Shown: positions 1-5,575, counted from the stretch's first letter. The stretch is 6,005 nucleotides of DNA from Candidatus Omnitrophota bacterium (GCA_023818725.1 JAMWBX010000090.1:1-6005), one strand, 5' to 3'. Translations and numbers: made by a program. The notes: generated from the sequence alone by a model not told the origin.

Positions 1-69
1 GATCTTGTGATCGGTGTTGCAAAAATGAAATCAATTCAAAAAATTAAAAAGATACTGGGGATAATATGA
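1..69 (+). CDS. 3' end of upstream gene, probably a TrkA/RCK C-terminal domain protein (partial)
   Basis: Frame 1 is open from the first base to a TGA at 67-69 and encodes the last 22 residues of a protein cut by the window edge. The tail reads DLVIGVAKMKSIQKIKKILG, then two isoleucines. An acidic residue, a hydrophobic strand and a short basic helix ending in a leucine-rich turn is how RCK_C (TrkA_C) domains usually end. It would fit a second TrkA-type regulator or another K+/cation transport protein upstream of trkA. The stop overlaps the trkA start in an ATGA junction, which argues that it is a real gene in the same operon. The family guess rests on about 20 residues and is weak. The reading frame and coupling are better supported. 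Confidence 0.5.
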   Translation, partial: DLVIGVAKMKSIQKIKKILGII

Positions 70-725
70 GAATTATTATAGTAGGAGGTGGTAAGGTTGG
101 ATATTTTCTTGCTGAAAGGCTTGCGAGGGCGCATCATGTTTCTTTGATAGAAAAAGATAAAAAAATTACAGATGCTCTACCGGAAAACAGGAATATGCTC
201 ATAATTAACGGAGATGGATGCCAGACTGATATTCTTTTGCAGGCAGGGGTTGAAGATGCAGATGTTGTTGCCGCGGTCACGGGAAAAGATGAAGATAATC
301 TTGTTATATGTCAGATCGCAAAGGATATCTTTAAGGTAAAAAGAACAGTTGCCAGGGTCAATGATCCAAAGAATGAGCGCATATTTTTTCAACTTGGCGT
401 GGACATAGCCATTGATAGCACAGCAATTATTGCAAAAATAATTGAGGAAGAGGTTTCTCTCGAAGATATGATAAACCTGTGCGCCTTTAAGAAGGGGCAA
501 TTATCGCTTGTCCGTATTGATCTGCCAGAGGACGCTCCAATAGTCAAAAAGAGGATGAAGGAGCTCAGCCTGCCTGCTGAAGCCGTGATAGTGGCTGTTT
601 TAAGGAAAGACCATCTCATTGTTCCGGACAGTGATTTTATTTTTCAACAGGGCGATGAGGTTGTTGCCCTGACAAAGGTTGAAGATGAAGGCGATATTCT
701 TAACGCTTTGATTGGAAGGATGTAA
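66..725 (+). CDS. trkA: Trk potassium uptake system, NAD-binding regulatory subunit TrkA
   Basis: This 219-residue cytoplasmic protein is the regulatory (gating) subunit of a TrkAH/KtrAB-type K+ uptake system. It begins with a Rossmann RCK_N domain (about 1-120): beta strand then GGGKVG, giving the dinucleotide-binding GxGxxG at G7, G9 and G12. An acidic residue follows at the end of strand 2 (E29 in SLIEKD), then GDG at 49-51, and NDPKNERIFFQLGVD near 100-114, all usual in TrkA/KtrA. Residues about 136-219 form an RCK_C domain with a typical GDEVVAL strand near the end. The length fits single-RCK KtrA/TrkA proteins; E. coli TrkA has two such units, about 458 residues. The ATG at 66 follows GGGG (57-60) at five bases and overlaps the upstream stop. 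It lies directly upstream of trkH in one operon. In the known family, ATP/ADP or NAD(H) binding changes TrkH gating. Confidence 0.94.
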   Translation: MRIIIVGGGKVGYFLAERLARAHHVSLIEKDKKITDALPENRNMLIINGDGCQTDILLQAGVEDADVVAAVTGKDEDNLVICQIAKDIFKVKRTVARVNDPKNERIFFQLGVDIAIDSTAIIAKIIEEEVSLEDMINLCAFKKGQLSLVRIDLPEDAPIVKKRMKELSLPAEAVIVAVLRKDHLIVPDSDFIFQQGDEVVALTKVEDEGDILNALIGRM

Positions 726-726
726 A

Positions 727-873
727 ATGAAAAAAAGATTGATGAGGTATATTGTCTTGCTTAAGAAAGGAATTATTGGCATATCCATAGAACTGGTATA
801 TCCAGTGATAGTCACTCTATCTGCATTCATCCTCTGTCTTATAATGTTTATTTCGGAGACTTCCCGTAGATGA
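727..873 (+). CDS. Small single-pass membrane peptide of the trk operon (48 aa, unknown)
   Basis: This 48-codon gene fills exactly the gap between trkA and trkH. Its ATG follows the trkA stop by one base and is preceded by a strong Shine-Dalgarno, GGAAGGA at 715-721, with five bases between. Its TGA (871-873) overlaps the trkH ATG (870-872) as ATGA, as at the other junctions of this operon. The peptide has a basic N-terminus (K2, K3, R4, R7, K13, K14), one hydrophobic span at about 23-43 (VYPVIVTLSAF then ILCLIMFI), and a short tail ending SETSRR. By the positive-inside rule the N-terminus should be cytoplasmic. I do not recognise the family. It may be an accessory subunit of TrkH, as KdpF is for Kdp. 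It may instead match the extra N-terminal membrane segment of longer TrkH proteins, split off as a separate gene. Both ideas are inference; the RBS and junctions are what the sequence shows. Confidence 0.68.
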   Translation: MKKRLMRYIVLLKKGIIGISIELVYPVIVTLSAFILCLIMFISETSRR

Positions 874-2366
874 TTCCTGATTTTAGCAAGGATGATATTT
901 TTGTTGTAAGCCATTATATTGGCAAGATTTTGATCGCTCTTGGGCTCGTACAGCTATTTCCGGTATTTGTTGGCTTTATTTTTAGAGAAATTGGCCCTAT
1001 AATTGATTTTTTTATTTCAATTTTAGCCTGTTTTTCTTTTGGTTCGATTCTGCTTTATTTTTCTCCGTCTCCGAAGGGTCTGAACTGGAGACAGGGTATG
1101 ATAATTGTTGCTCTTTCGTGGTTGCTTGCAATGTGTTTTTCTGCACTGCCTTTATACCTGAGCGGTCACTTTGAGTGTTTTCTTGACGCATGTTTCGAAT
1201 CCATGAGCGCTTACGCGACGACAGGACTTGTTTTAATTCAGGACCTTGACCATCTTTCACATGCTCATAACATCTGGAGACATCAGATGTGTTTCATTGG
1301 TGGGCAGGGAATAATTCTTGTTGCTCTTGTGTTTTTTTTCAGGGGCGGAGACGCCCTTCGTATCTATATTGGGGAAGCCAGGGATGATAAGATTCTTCCA
1401 AATAGCATAACCACCGCGAAATTTATCTGGATGGTGAGTTTTACCTATCTTATCATCGGTTCACTTCTACTGGCTTTTGTCCTTATTTTACATGGAATAC
1501 CTTTTTCAAGGGCGCTTTTTCACGGATTGTGCATATTTATGGCTGGATGGGATACCGCAGGATTTGCTCCTCAATCTCTTAATGTTCTTTATTACCATAG
1601 TCCTGCCTTCGAACTTGTCACAATAATAATTTTCCTTCTCGGAGCAACAAGTTTTGGTGTGCATTATTCTGTGTGGACAGGAAAATTCAGGGAATTGAGG
1701 GAAGATTTTGAGGTGAAAATACTTTTGTTTTCTATTTTTTTCGCATACCTGATAACACTGGTGGGTTTTCTGGGCCAAACTGCCGTATTTTATGATGCTT
1801 TTTCATTTTTCAGACATACCTTCTATCAAGTTATTTCAGCACATACCGGCGTCGGATACTCCAACATTTATGTTTCTCAGCTGAAAGGATGGTCTGAGAT
1901 GGCGATCTTTGGCGTGATTATCGCAATGGCGATAGGCGGATGCATTAATTCTACTGCTGGTGGAATAAAGGTTTTTAGAATAGGATTGTTTTATAAAGCA
2001 TTGAAAAGAGAGGTTCGCAGACTTGCATATCCTGAAAGTTCCCGAGTAAAAGAGTTTTTTCACCATCAGAGGGAAATTCCTATTGATGACACAATGGTGA
2101 AAACAGCAATGATTATAACAGTTTGCTATGTTCTGCTTTACATTTCTGGTGCAGTCGTAGGTGCATTTTTCGGATATGACTTTTTGAGCAGTTTTTTTGA
2201 ATCAGTTTCTGCAGCAGCCAACGTTGGACTTTCAATCGGCATTACATCTCCTTCAATGCCTGCGTTTCTTAAATTTTGGTATATTATTGAAATGTGGGCA
2301 GGAAGGCTTGAATTTTTTGCGATATTTATCCTGATAAGATTTTTTGTTAAGATAATAAAAAAATGA
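870..2366 (+). CDS. trkH: Trk system potassium uptake protein TrkH
   Basis: This 498-residue integral membrane protein is the ion-conducting subunit of Trk potassium uptake. It has the four-fold M1-P-M2 layout of the TrkH/KtrB superfamily. The four pore loops are visible: SAYATTGL (113-120), AGWDTAGFA (225-233), SAHTGVGYS (323-331) and SAAANVGLS (447-455). Each carries the selectivity-filter glycine (G119, G231, G329, G453). Other family signatures are IGGQGII (143-149, usually IGGMGI), GGCINSTAGGIK (356-367) with the gating-loop region, and EMWAGRLEFF (474-483) near the C-terminus. The length is close to E. coli TrkH (483). The ATG overlaps the stop of the small peptide gene; GGAGA at 855-859 is a possible RBS, spaced a little wide at ten bases. 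TrkA just upstream would form the cytoplasmic gating ring. Its stop overlaps the next gene by ATGA. Confidence 0.96.
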   Translation: MIPDFSKDDIFVVSHYIGKILIALGLVQLFPVFVGFIFREIGPIIDFFISILACFSFGSILLYFSPSPKGLNWRQGMIIVALSWLLAMCFSALPLYLSGHFECFLDACFESMSAYATTGLVLIQDLDHLSHAHNIWRHQMCFIGGQGIILVALVFFFRGGDALRIYIGEARDDKILPNSITTAKFIWMVSFTYLIIGSLLLAFVLILHGIPFSRALFHGLCIFMAGWDTAGFAPQSLNVLYYHSPAFELVTIIIFLLGATSFGVHYSVWTGKFRELREDFEVKILLFSIFFAYLITLVGFLGQTAVFYDAFSFFRHTFYQVISAHTGVGYSNIYVSQLKGWSEMAIFGVIIAMAIGGCINSTAGGIKVFRIGLFYKALKREVRRLAYPESSRVKEFFHHQREIPIDDTMVKTAMIITVCYVLLYISGAVVGAFFGYDFLSSFFESVSAAANVGLSIGITSPSMPAFLKFWYIIEMWAGRLEFFAIFILIRFFVKIIKK

Positions 2367-2851
2367 AAATCTTGCGTCTGATACTGTTCGGATTGCTGGC
2401 TTTATGGGGGATATCCAGTGGGCAGACAGTATCAGCGCTTGTCAATAATCCGGTATTGTTCGACGGGAAAATTGTGGTTGTTAAAGGTGAGGTAATTGGC
2501 GATATTATAAATGGCAGGAATGGGTTTTGTGTAAACATATTAGATTCAGGGAAAGCGATCGGAGTATGGTTTTCAGAATCAGAACGCGAAAAAATTGAGG
2601 TTCTTGGCAGATACAAAGTAAAAGGAGATTTTGTGCAAATAAGGGGTGTATTTTACAAAAATTGTATACAGCACGCAGGAGATATGGACATTCACGCAGA
2701 TTTTCTGGAAATTCTTGAAAGAGGCAGAGAAAAAGAAGAGGAAATTCCTTTCGAAAAGATCATTTTTGCTTTTTCTCTTGGTGTTGTCAGTCTTGCTGCG
2801 ATAGGGATTCTTCATCTTCTTTACCGTAGAGAATCCCTTCCGCGTGACTGA
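2363..2851 (+). CDS. Membrane-anchored OB-fold-like protein, last gene of the trk operon
   Basis: This 162-residue protein has no assigned function. Residues 1-20 are a hydrophobic leader (MKILRLILFGLLALWG), either a signal peptide or an N-terminal anchor. Residues about 30-118 look like a small all-beta OB-fold: FDGKIVVVKGEVIGD, then GFCVNILDSG, AIGVWF, YKVKGDFVQIRGVF and finally DMDIHADFLEIL. This strand order resembles the tRNA_anti/OB 'nucleic-acid-binding-like' domains. A charged linker (119-131) leads to one membrane span (about 132-154) and the basic tail RRESLPRD. The likely topology places the OB-like domain outside the cytoplasm with the tail inside, so nucleic-acid binding is not the obvious role. 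The ATG overlaps the trkH stop (ATGA) without a clear Shine-Dalgarno, so it probably depends on coupled translation. The link to potassium transport is by position only. Its last 65 bases overlap the 3' end of miaB on the other strand. Confidence 0.82.
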   Translation: MKILRLILFGLLALWGISSGQTVSALVNNPVLFDGKIVVVKGEVIGDIINGRNGFCVNILDSGKAIGVWFSESEREKIEVLGRYKVKGDFVQIRGVFYKNCIQHAGDMDIHADFLEILERGREKEEEIPFEKIIFAFSLGVVSLAAIGILHLLYRRESLPRD

Positions 2852-4109
2852 GAATTTTCACCTTTACAATTTTCCCTGTTAGGTCCTTGTGGGCTTTAAA
2901 CCCTGCAGGTATTCCCTGAATAGTTCTTCCAATCCATAAAGATGAATCCTTTAGGCTTCTTCTTTCAACCAGAATATCACACTTTTTCCCTGTAAATGTG
3001 CTTAGTATTTCATTGCTTATTTGTTTCTGCATCTCAAGAAGAAGCCTGTGCCTGCGTTGTTTTTCTTCTTTTTCAACAGTGTCAGGTAAATTATATGCTT
3101 TTGTCATCGGTCTTGGGGAATATTTAAAAATAAAAAGCTCATTGAATCTTAATTTCTTTACCAGGTTGTATGTCTGATTGAAATCCTTTTCTGTTTCACC
3201 AGGAAAGCCAACCATAATATCTGAAGTAATCGAAATATCTGGAATCATTTCTCGCGCTGTTTCAACCACCTGCAGAAATTTTTCAACAGTGTATTTTCTG
3301 TTCATTGCTTTAAGAATCCTGTTTGAGCCACTTTGAAGCGGTATATGAAGATGCCTTGCGATCTTTTGATTTTCCGACATAATTTTCAATAATTTTGTGC
3401 TGGTATCCTCTGGGTGGGAGCTTATAAATTCTATCCTCAAGAGTCCATCAATTCTAAGAATTTCGCACAAAAGATCTGAAAAGTCATAATTTTGCAAAAA
3501 GTCCTGTCCATATTCGTTTACATTCTGTCCTAAAAGTGTCACAGCCCTTACACCTTTTTCTACCCCAGTTTTAATTTCTTCTATGATGGATTCAGGTTGT
3601 CTGCTTTGAAGTCTTCCCCTTGCAAAAGGCACCACACAGTATGAACAGAAATTATTGCACCCTTTTGTAATTGGAACCATCATTGAAATATTATTTCCTG
3701 ACACAATACATTCAATAAAAGGCAGGTCATTTTCTCCTGTTGCAACGACAATTTTTCCAGCGGTGTAATTATTGAGAATTTCAGGGATTTTAGCGATATG
3801 GTTTGGCCCGCACACTACATCAAGATGGGGCAACTGTTTGAGAATTTTTTCCCTGTGAAGATTTGCAGTGCAACCCGCAAGGCAGAATATTGTTCCATTT
3901 TTTTTCAAATTCTTATAGCTTTTGAGAAAAGAGATTACCCTGTTTTCAGCCTTCTGTCTTACGCTGCAGCCAATGGCTATCAATGCTGTCGCAAGTTCAG
4001 GATTTTCTGCTTCCTTCCAGCCCGACATTTTCAGCAGCTGGCGCAATCTTTCAGCCTCTGAAAAATTCATCTGGCATCCATAAGTTCTGATAAAAAAGGT
4101 TTTTTTCAT
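2787..4109 (-). CDS. miaB: tRNA-2-methylthio-N6-dimethylallyladenosine synthase MiaB
   Basis: This is a 440-residue radical-SAM methylthiotransferase that adds a methylthio group to i6A37 in tRNAs reading UNN codons. The N-terminal MTTase (UPF0004) domain opens with FIRTYGCQMN (C12), followed by CSVRQKAENR (C48) and LAGCTA (C80), the three cysteines of the auxiliary [4Fe-4S] cluster. The radical-SAM CxxxCxxC is at C151, C155 and C158 (KGCNNFCSYCVVPFARGR). Then come GQNVNEYG (195-201), FISSHPED (228-235), HIPLQSGSNRILKAMNRKYT (255-274) and DIMVGFPGET (297-306). A TRAM domain covers about 370-432. These signatures and the length fit MiaB rather than MtaB or RimO. The frame stays open upstream to 4319, but the family N-terminus (MKKTFFIRTYGCQ) fixes the start at 4109; the extra 70 residues resemble nothing and overlap the preceding gene. 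It lies 11 bases after the DUF4321-like gene, probably co-transcribed. Confidence 0.96.
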   Translation of the reverse strand: MKKTFFIRTYGCQMNFSEAERLRQLLKMSGWKEAENPELATALIAIGCSVRQKAENRVISFLKSYKNLKKNGTIFCLAGCTANLHREKILKQLPHLDVVCGPNHIAKIPEILNNYTAGKIVVATGENDLPFIECIVSGNNISMMVPITKGCNNFCSYCVVPFARGRLQSRQPESIIEEIKTGVEKGVRAVTLLGQNVNEYGQDFLQNYDFSDLLCEILRIDGLLRIEFISSHPEDTSTKLLKIMSENQKIARHLHIPLQSGSNRILKAMNRKYTVEKFLQVVETAREMIPDISITSDIMVGFPGETEKDFNQTYNLVKKLRFNELFIFKYSPRPMTKAYNLPDTVEKEEKQRRHRLLLEMQKQISNEILSTFTGKKCDILVERRSLKDSSLWIGRTIQGIPAGFKAHKDLTGKIVKVKILSHAEGILYGKEDEESLSQQD

Positions 4110-4120
4110 TGTGAAATGGC

Positions 4121-4390
4121 CTACTTTCCGGCAATCTCTTTTACAAGCAAAACTGTTGCTGAAATTAAAAGTCCTATCCAGGAGAATGAGTTTATAAGAA
4201 TTTCTATTCCAAAAGAGATATTTATTACCCTTAAATTGAGATTGAAAGGCGCAAATCCAGACATAAAACTTTTTGCAAATGCACTCAGAGTTGAAAAATT
4301 TTCTGGTAGCAACTGGCAAAGAATTTCACCGACAGTTGTTCCTATAAGAAAACTCAGAATCATAATGAGTGTATATCTCATTAATTTCAT
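4121..4390 (-). CDS. Small DUF4321-like membrane protein upstream of miaB
   Basis: This 89-residue protein has two hydrophobic spans, at about 5-27 (YTLIMILSFLIGTTVGEILC) and about 67-85 (NSFSWIGLLISATVLLV). The middle contains FNLNLRVINISFGIEILINSFS. From memory this fits DUF4321, a family of small two-span proteins with an early G-x-x-x-GE helix, a 'L.L.v..isFGf.i.iN' strand region and a closing IGL.I helix. The function of that family is unknown. A start nine bases later (ATG at 4381-4379) is equally possible: neither ATG has a clear Shine-Dalgarno, and the promoter seen just upstream would put the transcript start at or near the first ATG. It is followed after 11 bases by miaB on the same strand, so the two probably form one unit. 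That need not mean a shared function. Confidence 0.78.
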   Translation of the reverse strand: MKLMRYTLIMILSFLIGTTVGEILCQLLPENFSTLSAFAKSFMSGFAPFNLNLRVINISFGIEILINSFSWIGLLISATVLLVKEIAGK

Positions 4391-4396
4391 CGTAAT

Positions 4397-4424
4397 ATTT
4401 TACTTTTATTGATTTTTTAGTCAA
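4397..4424 (-). promoter_or_regulatory. Predicted sigma70-type promoter for the DUF4321-like gene and miaB
   Basis: On the minus strand, TTGACT (4424-4419) and TAAAAT (4402-4397) are separated by 16 bases of A-rich sequence. Both hexamers differ from consensus at one position. The -10 box ends six bases before the first ATG (4390), so transcription starting about seven bases downstream would begin at that A. The message would then be leaderless, or have a nine-base leader if ATG 4381 is used. This is prediction from motif and spacing only. In AT-rich DNA such matches arise by chance, but the position is right for the gene. Confidence 0.5.
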
Positions 4425-4492
4425 AATGTCGCAACGGCGCTGTCCGATAGATTGGAAAGATGAAAGAAAATTTTTGGGTGAGCCAGCATAAG

Positions 4493-4522
4493 TTGACTCT
4501 TCTTTTATCGCAGCCAGATATT
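4493..4522 (+). promoter_or_regulatory. Possible weak promoter for the truncated MFS gene
   Basis: TTGACT (4493-4498) is followed after 18 bases by GATATT (4517-4522), a four-of-six match to the -10 consensus. It lies about 90 bases upstream of the likely MFS start and is the best candidate I see in the 4425-4610 stretch. The rest of that stretch shows no further gene, hairpin or repeat that I can support. The -10 match is poor, so this is a tentative call. Confidence 0.22.
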
Positions 4523-4600
4523 CTACAAATAAAATTGAGTTTTTGAAAATTGAATGATTATGTGATATAAACTATTGAAATTCAGGTATTTTAATCGACT

Positions 4601-4605
4601 GGAGG
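4601..4605 (+). promoter_or_regulatory. Shine-Dalgarno that sets the MFS gene start
   Basis: GGAGG here lies five bases before a TTG at 4611-4613 that is in frame with the MFS coding sequence. The upstream TTG at 4575 has no such site. The shorter product begins FLTTIRALRNRNYRLFF, which is how MFS_3/EntS-type transporters usually begin ('..alR.rnfRlf..g'). The later TTG is therefore the better start. Confidence 0.65.
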
Positions 4606-4610
4606 CGTTT

Positions 4611-4994
4611 TTGTTCTTAACAACCATACGCGCCCTGCGCAATCGCAACTACAGACTTTTTTTCACCGGCAACGGGCTATCTCTGGTTGGCACCTGGATG
4701 CAAACAGCTACTGTCGGATGGCTTGTTTACAGATTGAGCCATTCTTCATACATACTTGGTGTTACAGGCGCGCTTGGCACATTGCCGGTGCTTTTATTTT
4801 CGATTTTCGGCGGATACATTGCGGACAAAATCAGTAGATACAAGGTTATTCTTGTTACTCAGTTTTTTGCAATGATTCAGGCGTTTCTTCTGGCTTTGCT
4901 CACTCTTTCGGGAAACATTAAGGTCGCTCATATTATGGTTCTTTCTTTTAATCCTGGTGATTACACCGTCTTTCTCTTATGCGAGCCCTGTTAA
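4611..4994 (+). CDS. MFS transporter, N-terminal fragment only (probable pseudogene)
   Basis: The reading frame encodes 127 residues from TTG 4611. The first 113 match the start of a major facilitator superfamily exporter of the MFS_3/EntS type: RALRNRNYRLFFTGNGLSLV, GTWMQTATVGWLVYRLS (27-43), a second span around 48-66, the loop-2/3 signature GGYIADKISRYK (67-78) in place of the canonical GxxxDRxGRR, and further helices from 79. Homology stops after IMVLSF (about base 4949). The last 14 residues (NPGDYTVFLLCEPC) are simply the next gene's signal-peptide region read in another frame, ending at TAA 4992-4994. A full family member has about 400 residues and 12 spans, so this product keeps roughly three helices and cannot be a working transporter. 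No remainder of the gene is present downstream in the window. The cause could be a real deletion or insertion, or an assembly join. Confidence 0.82.
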   Translation: MFLTTIRALRNRNYRLFFTGNGLSLVGTWMQTATVGWLVYRLSHSSYILGVTGALGTLPVLLFSIFGGYIADKISRYKVILVTQFFAMIQAFLLALLTLSGNIKVAHIMVLSFNPGDYTVFLLCEPC

Positions 4995-5403
4995 AGAAGT
5001 TCCTTTTACCCATGAGGACCGCGAGAGGCTCAGGAGTATAGAACTCAGGCTGGAGAGGCTTGAGACCACCATGAAGGAGTTCAAAGAGTCCGTTGACAAA
5101 CGATTCGAACAGATTGACAAACGATTCGAACAGATTGACAAACGGTTTGAGCAGGTTGATAAACGATTTGAGCAGACTTTTACATTCTTATGGATTCTTA
5201 CGGGGATATTCACAGCCATCATGGTAGCCAATATTGGGTTTGCCTATTGGGACCGAAGGACGATTATAAAAAAAGCGAAAGAAGAGACCATTTCCGAGAT
5301 AGAAAAAGAGGGTAGAGTTAAAGACCTCATCAAGGCGTTAAGGGAGATTTCCCAGAAAGATCCCGAGGTGGCGAGGATCTTAAGACAGTTTAACCTCATC
5401 TAA
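4957..5403 (+). CDS. Coiled-coil membrane protein with heptad repeats, function unknown, 5' end probably lost
   Basis: From GTG 4957 the frame encodes 148 residues. It begins with what looks like the end of a signal peptide (ITPSFSYA, cleavage likely before SPVKEV). A charged helical region follows (18-46), then four heptads of the form DKRFEQ-I/V/T (47-74), one membrane span (about 76-98, FTFLWILTGIFTAIMVANIGFA), the conserved-looking AYWDRRTIIKKAKEET (98-113), and a C-terminal ALREISQKDPEVARIL. Related small proteins with this layout are common, often in several copies, in thermophilic and anaerobic bacteria; they have no known role. The frame runs open upstream to a stop at 4873, coding a hydrophobic stretch, but contains no ATG, GTG or TTG before 4957. 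GTG 4957 has no Shine-Dalgarno and would give a truncated signal peptide. The original start was probably lost at the junction with the MFS fragment. Confidence 0.75.
   Translation: MITPSFSYASPVKEVPFTHEDRERLRSIELRLERLETTMKEFKESVDKRFEQIDKRFEQIDKRFEQVDKRFEQTFTFLWILTGIFTAIMVANIGFAYWDRRTIIKKAKEETISEIEKEGRVKDLIKALREISQKDPEVARILRQFNLI
5095..5178 (+). repeat. Four 21-bp tandem repeats coding coiled-coil heptads
   Basis: Units at 5095-5115, 5116-5136, 5137-5157 and 5158-5178 each code DKRFEQ plus I, I, V or T. The first two units are identical (start GACAAACGATTCGAA). The third and fourth differ by several mostly synonymous changes. Each unit is exactly seven codons, so gain or loss of a unit keeps the frame and only lengthens or shortens the coiled coil. 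Confidence 0.93.
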
Positions 5404-5452
5404 CATCTGCCAAACTTTCCATCGATTCCTCAGAAAATAAAGCTTGCCCCTC

Positions 5453-5469
5453 ATCCGCCAGAGGCGAAT
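5453..5469. repeat. Short imperfect palindrome related to the downstream cloverleaf arm
   Basis: ATCCGCCAGAGGCGAAT forms a small imperfect hairpin: CGCC (5456-5459) pairs with GGCG (5463-5466) around AGA, with one mismatch and two more pairs outside. It looks like a diverged copy of the TCCGCC-loop-GGCGGA arm at 5518-5532. It lies in the gap between two convergent genes. Confidence 0.5.
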
Positions 5470-5492
5470 CCGCTGATTCTGACAGCCATTTT

Positions 5493-5542
5493 CCGCAGGC
5501 TACCCGACTGAGTCGGATCCGCCTCCGGCGGAAAGCCTGCGG
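5493..5542. repeat. Palindromic element folding as a three-arm cloverleaf, REP-like, possible bidirectional terminator
   Basis: An outer nine-base stem pairs CCGCAGGCT (5493-5501) with AGCCTGCGG (5534-5542). Inside it are two hairpins: CCGAC-TGA-GTCGG (5505-5515 core within the palindrome 5504-5516) and TCCGCC-TCC-GGCGGA (5518-5532). Only AC (5502-5503), A5517 and A5533 remain unpaired at the junction. The element is GC-rich in an AT-rich setting and lies between the 3' ends of two convergent genes, where REP-type repeats and terminators are common. On the plus strand it is followed by a modest T-rich stretch (CTTCTTTT). The pairing is read directly from the sequence. That it is a dispersed genomic repeat or terminator is inference. 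Confidence 0.72.
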
Positions 5543-5575
5543 CTACAAACTTCTTTTAAAATGACTTCATTCAGA

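Noticed and set aside
177..500. Minus-strand frames within trkA and trkH (for example 177-500, 389-619, 1012-1260, 1506-1778)
   Set aside because: They lie wholly inside clearly coding plus-strand genes, have no RBS and show no protein-like pattern or family resemblance.
4110..4319. Upstream extension of the miaB reading frame by 70 codons
   Set aside because: The extension has no resemblance to any MiaB N-terminus and overlaps the DUF4321-like gene on the same strand. Family members begin right at MKKTFFIRTYGCQ.
3798..4412. Plus-strand frames opposite miaB and the DUF4321-like gene (3798-4061, 4116-4412)
   Set aside because: They are shadows of well-supported minus-strand genes. Their translations lack any recognisable feature.
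4575..4610. Earlier TTG start for the MFS fragment
   Set aside because: It has no Shine-Dalgarno and adds 12 residues not typical of the family. GGAGG at 4601-4605 points to TTG 4611.
4977..5231. 84-codon minus-strand frame opposite the coiled-coil gene
   Set aside because: It is open only because the 21-bp repeat has no stop in that frame. It reads CSNRLS repeats, a mirror of the real heptads.
5493..5542. Cloverleaf fold read as a tRNA gene
   Set aside because: It has only two inner arms, three-base loops, no anticodon-like seven-base loop and no TTCGA T-loop motif.
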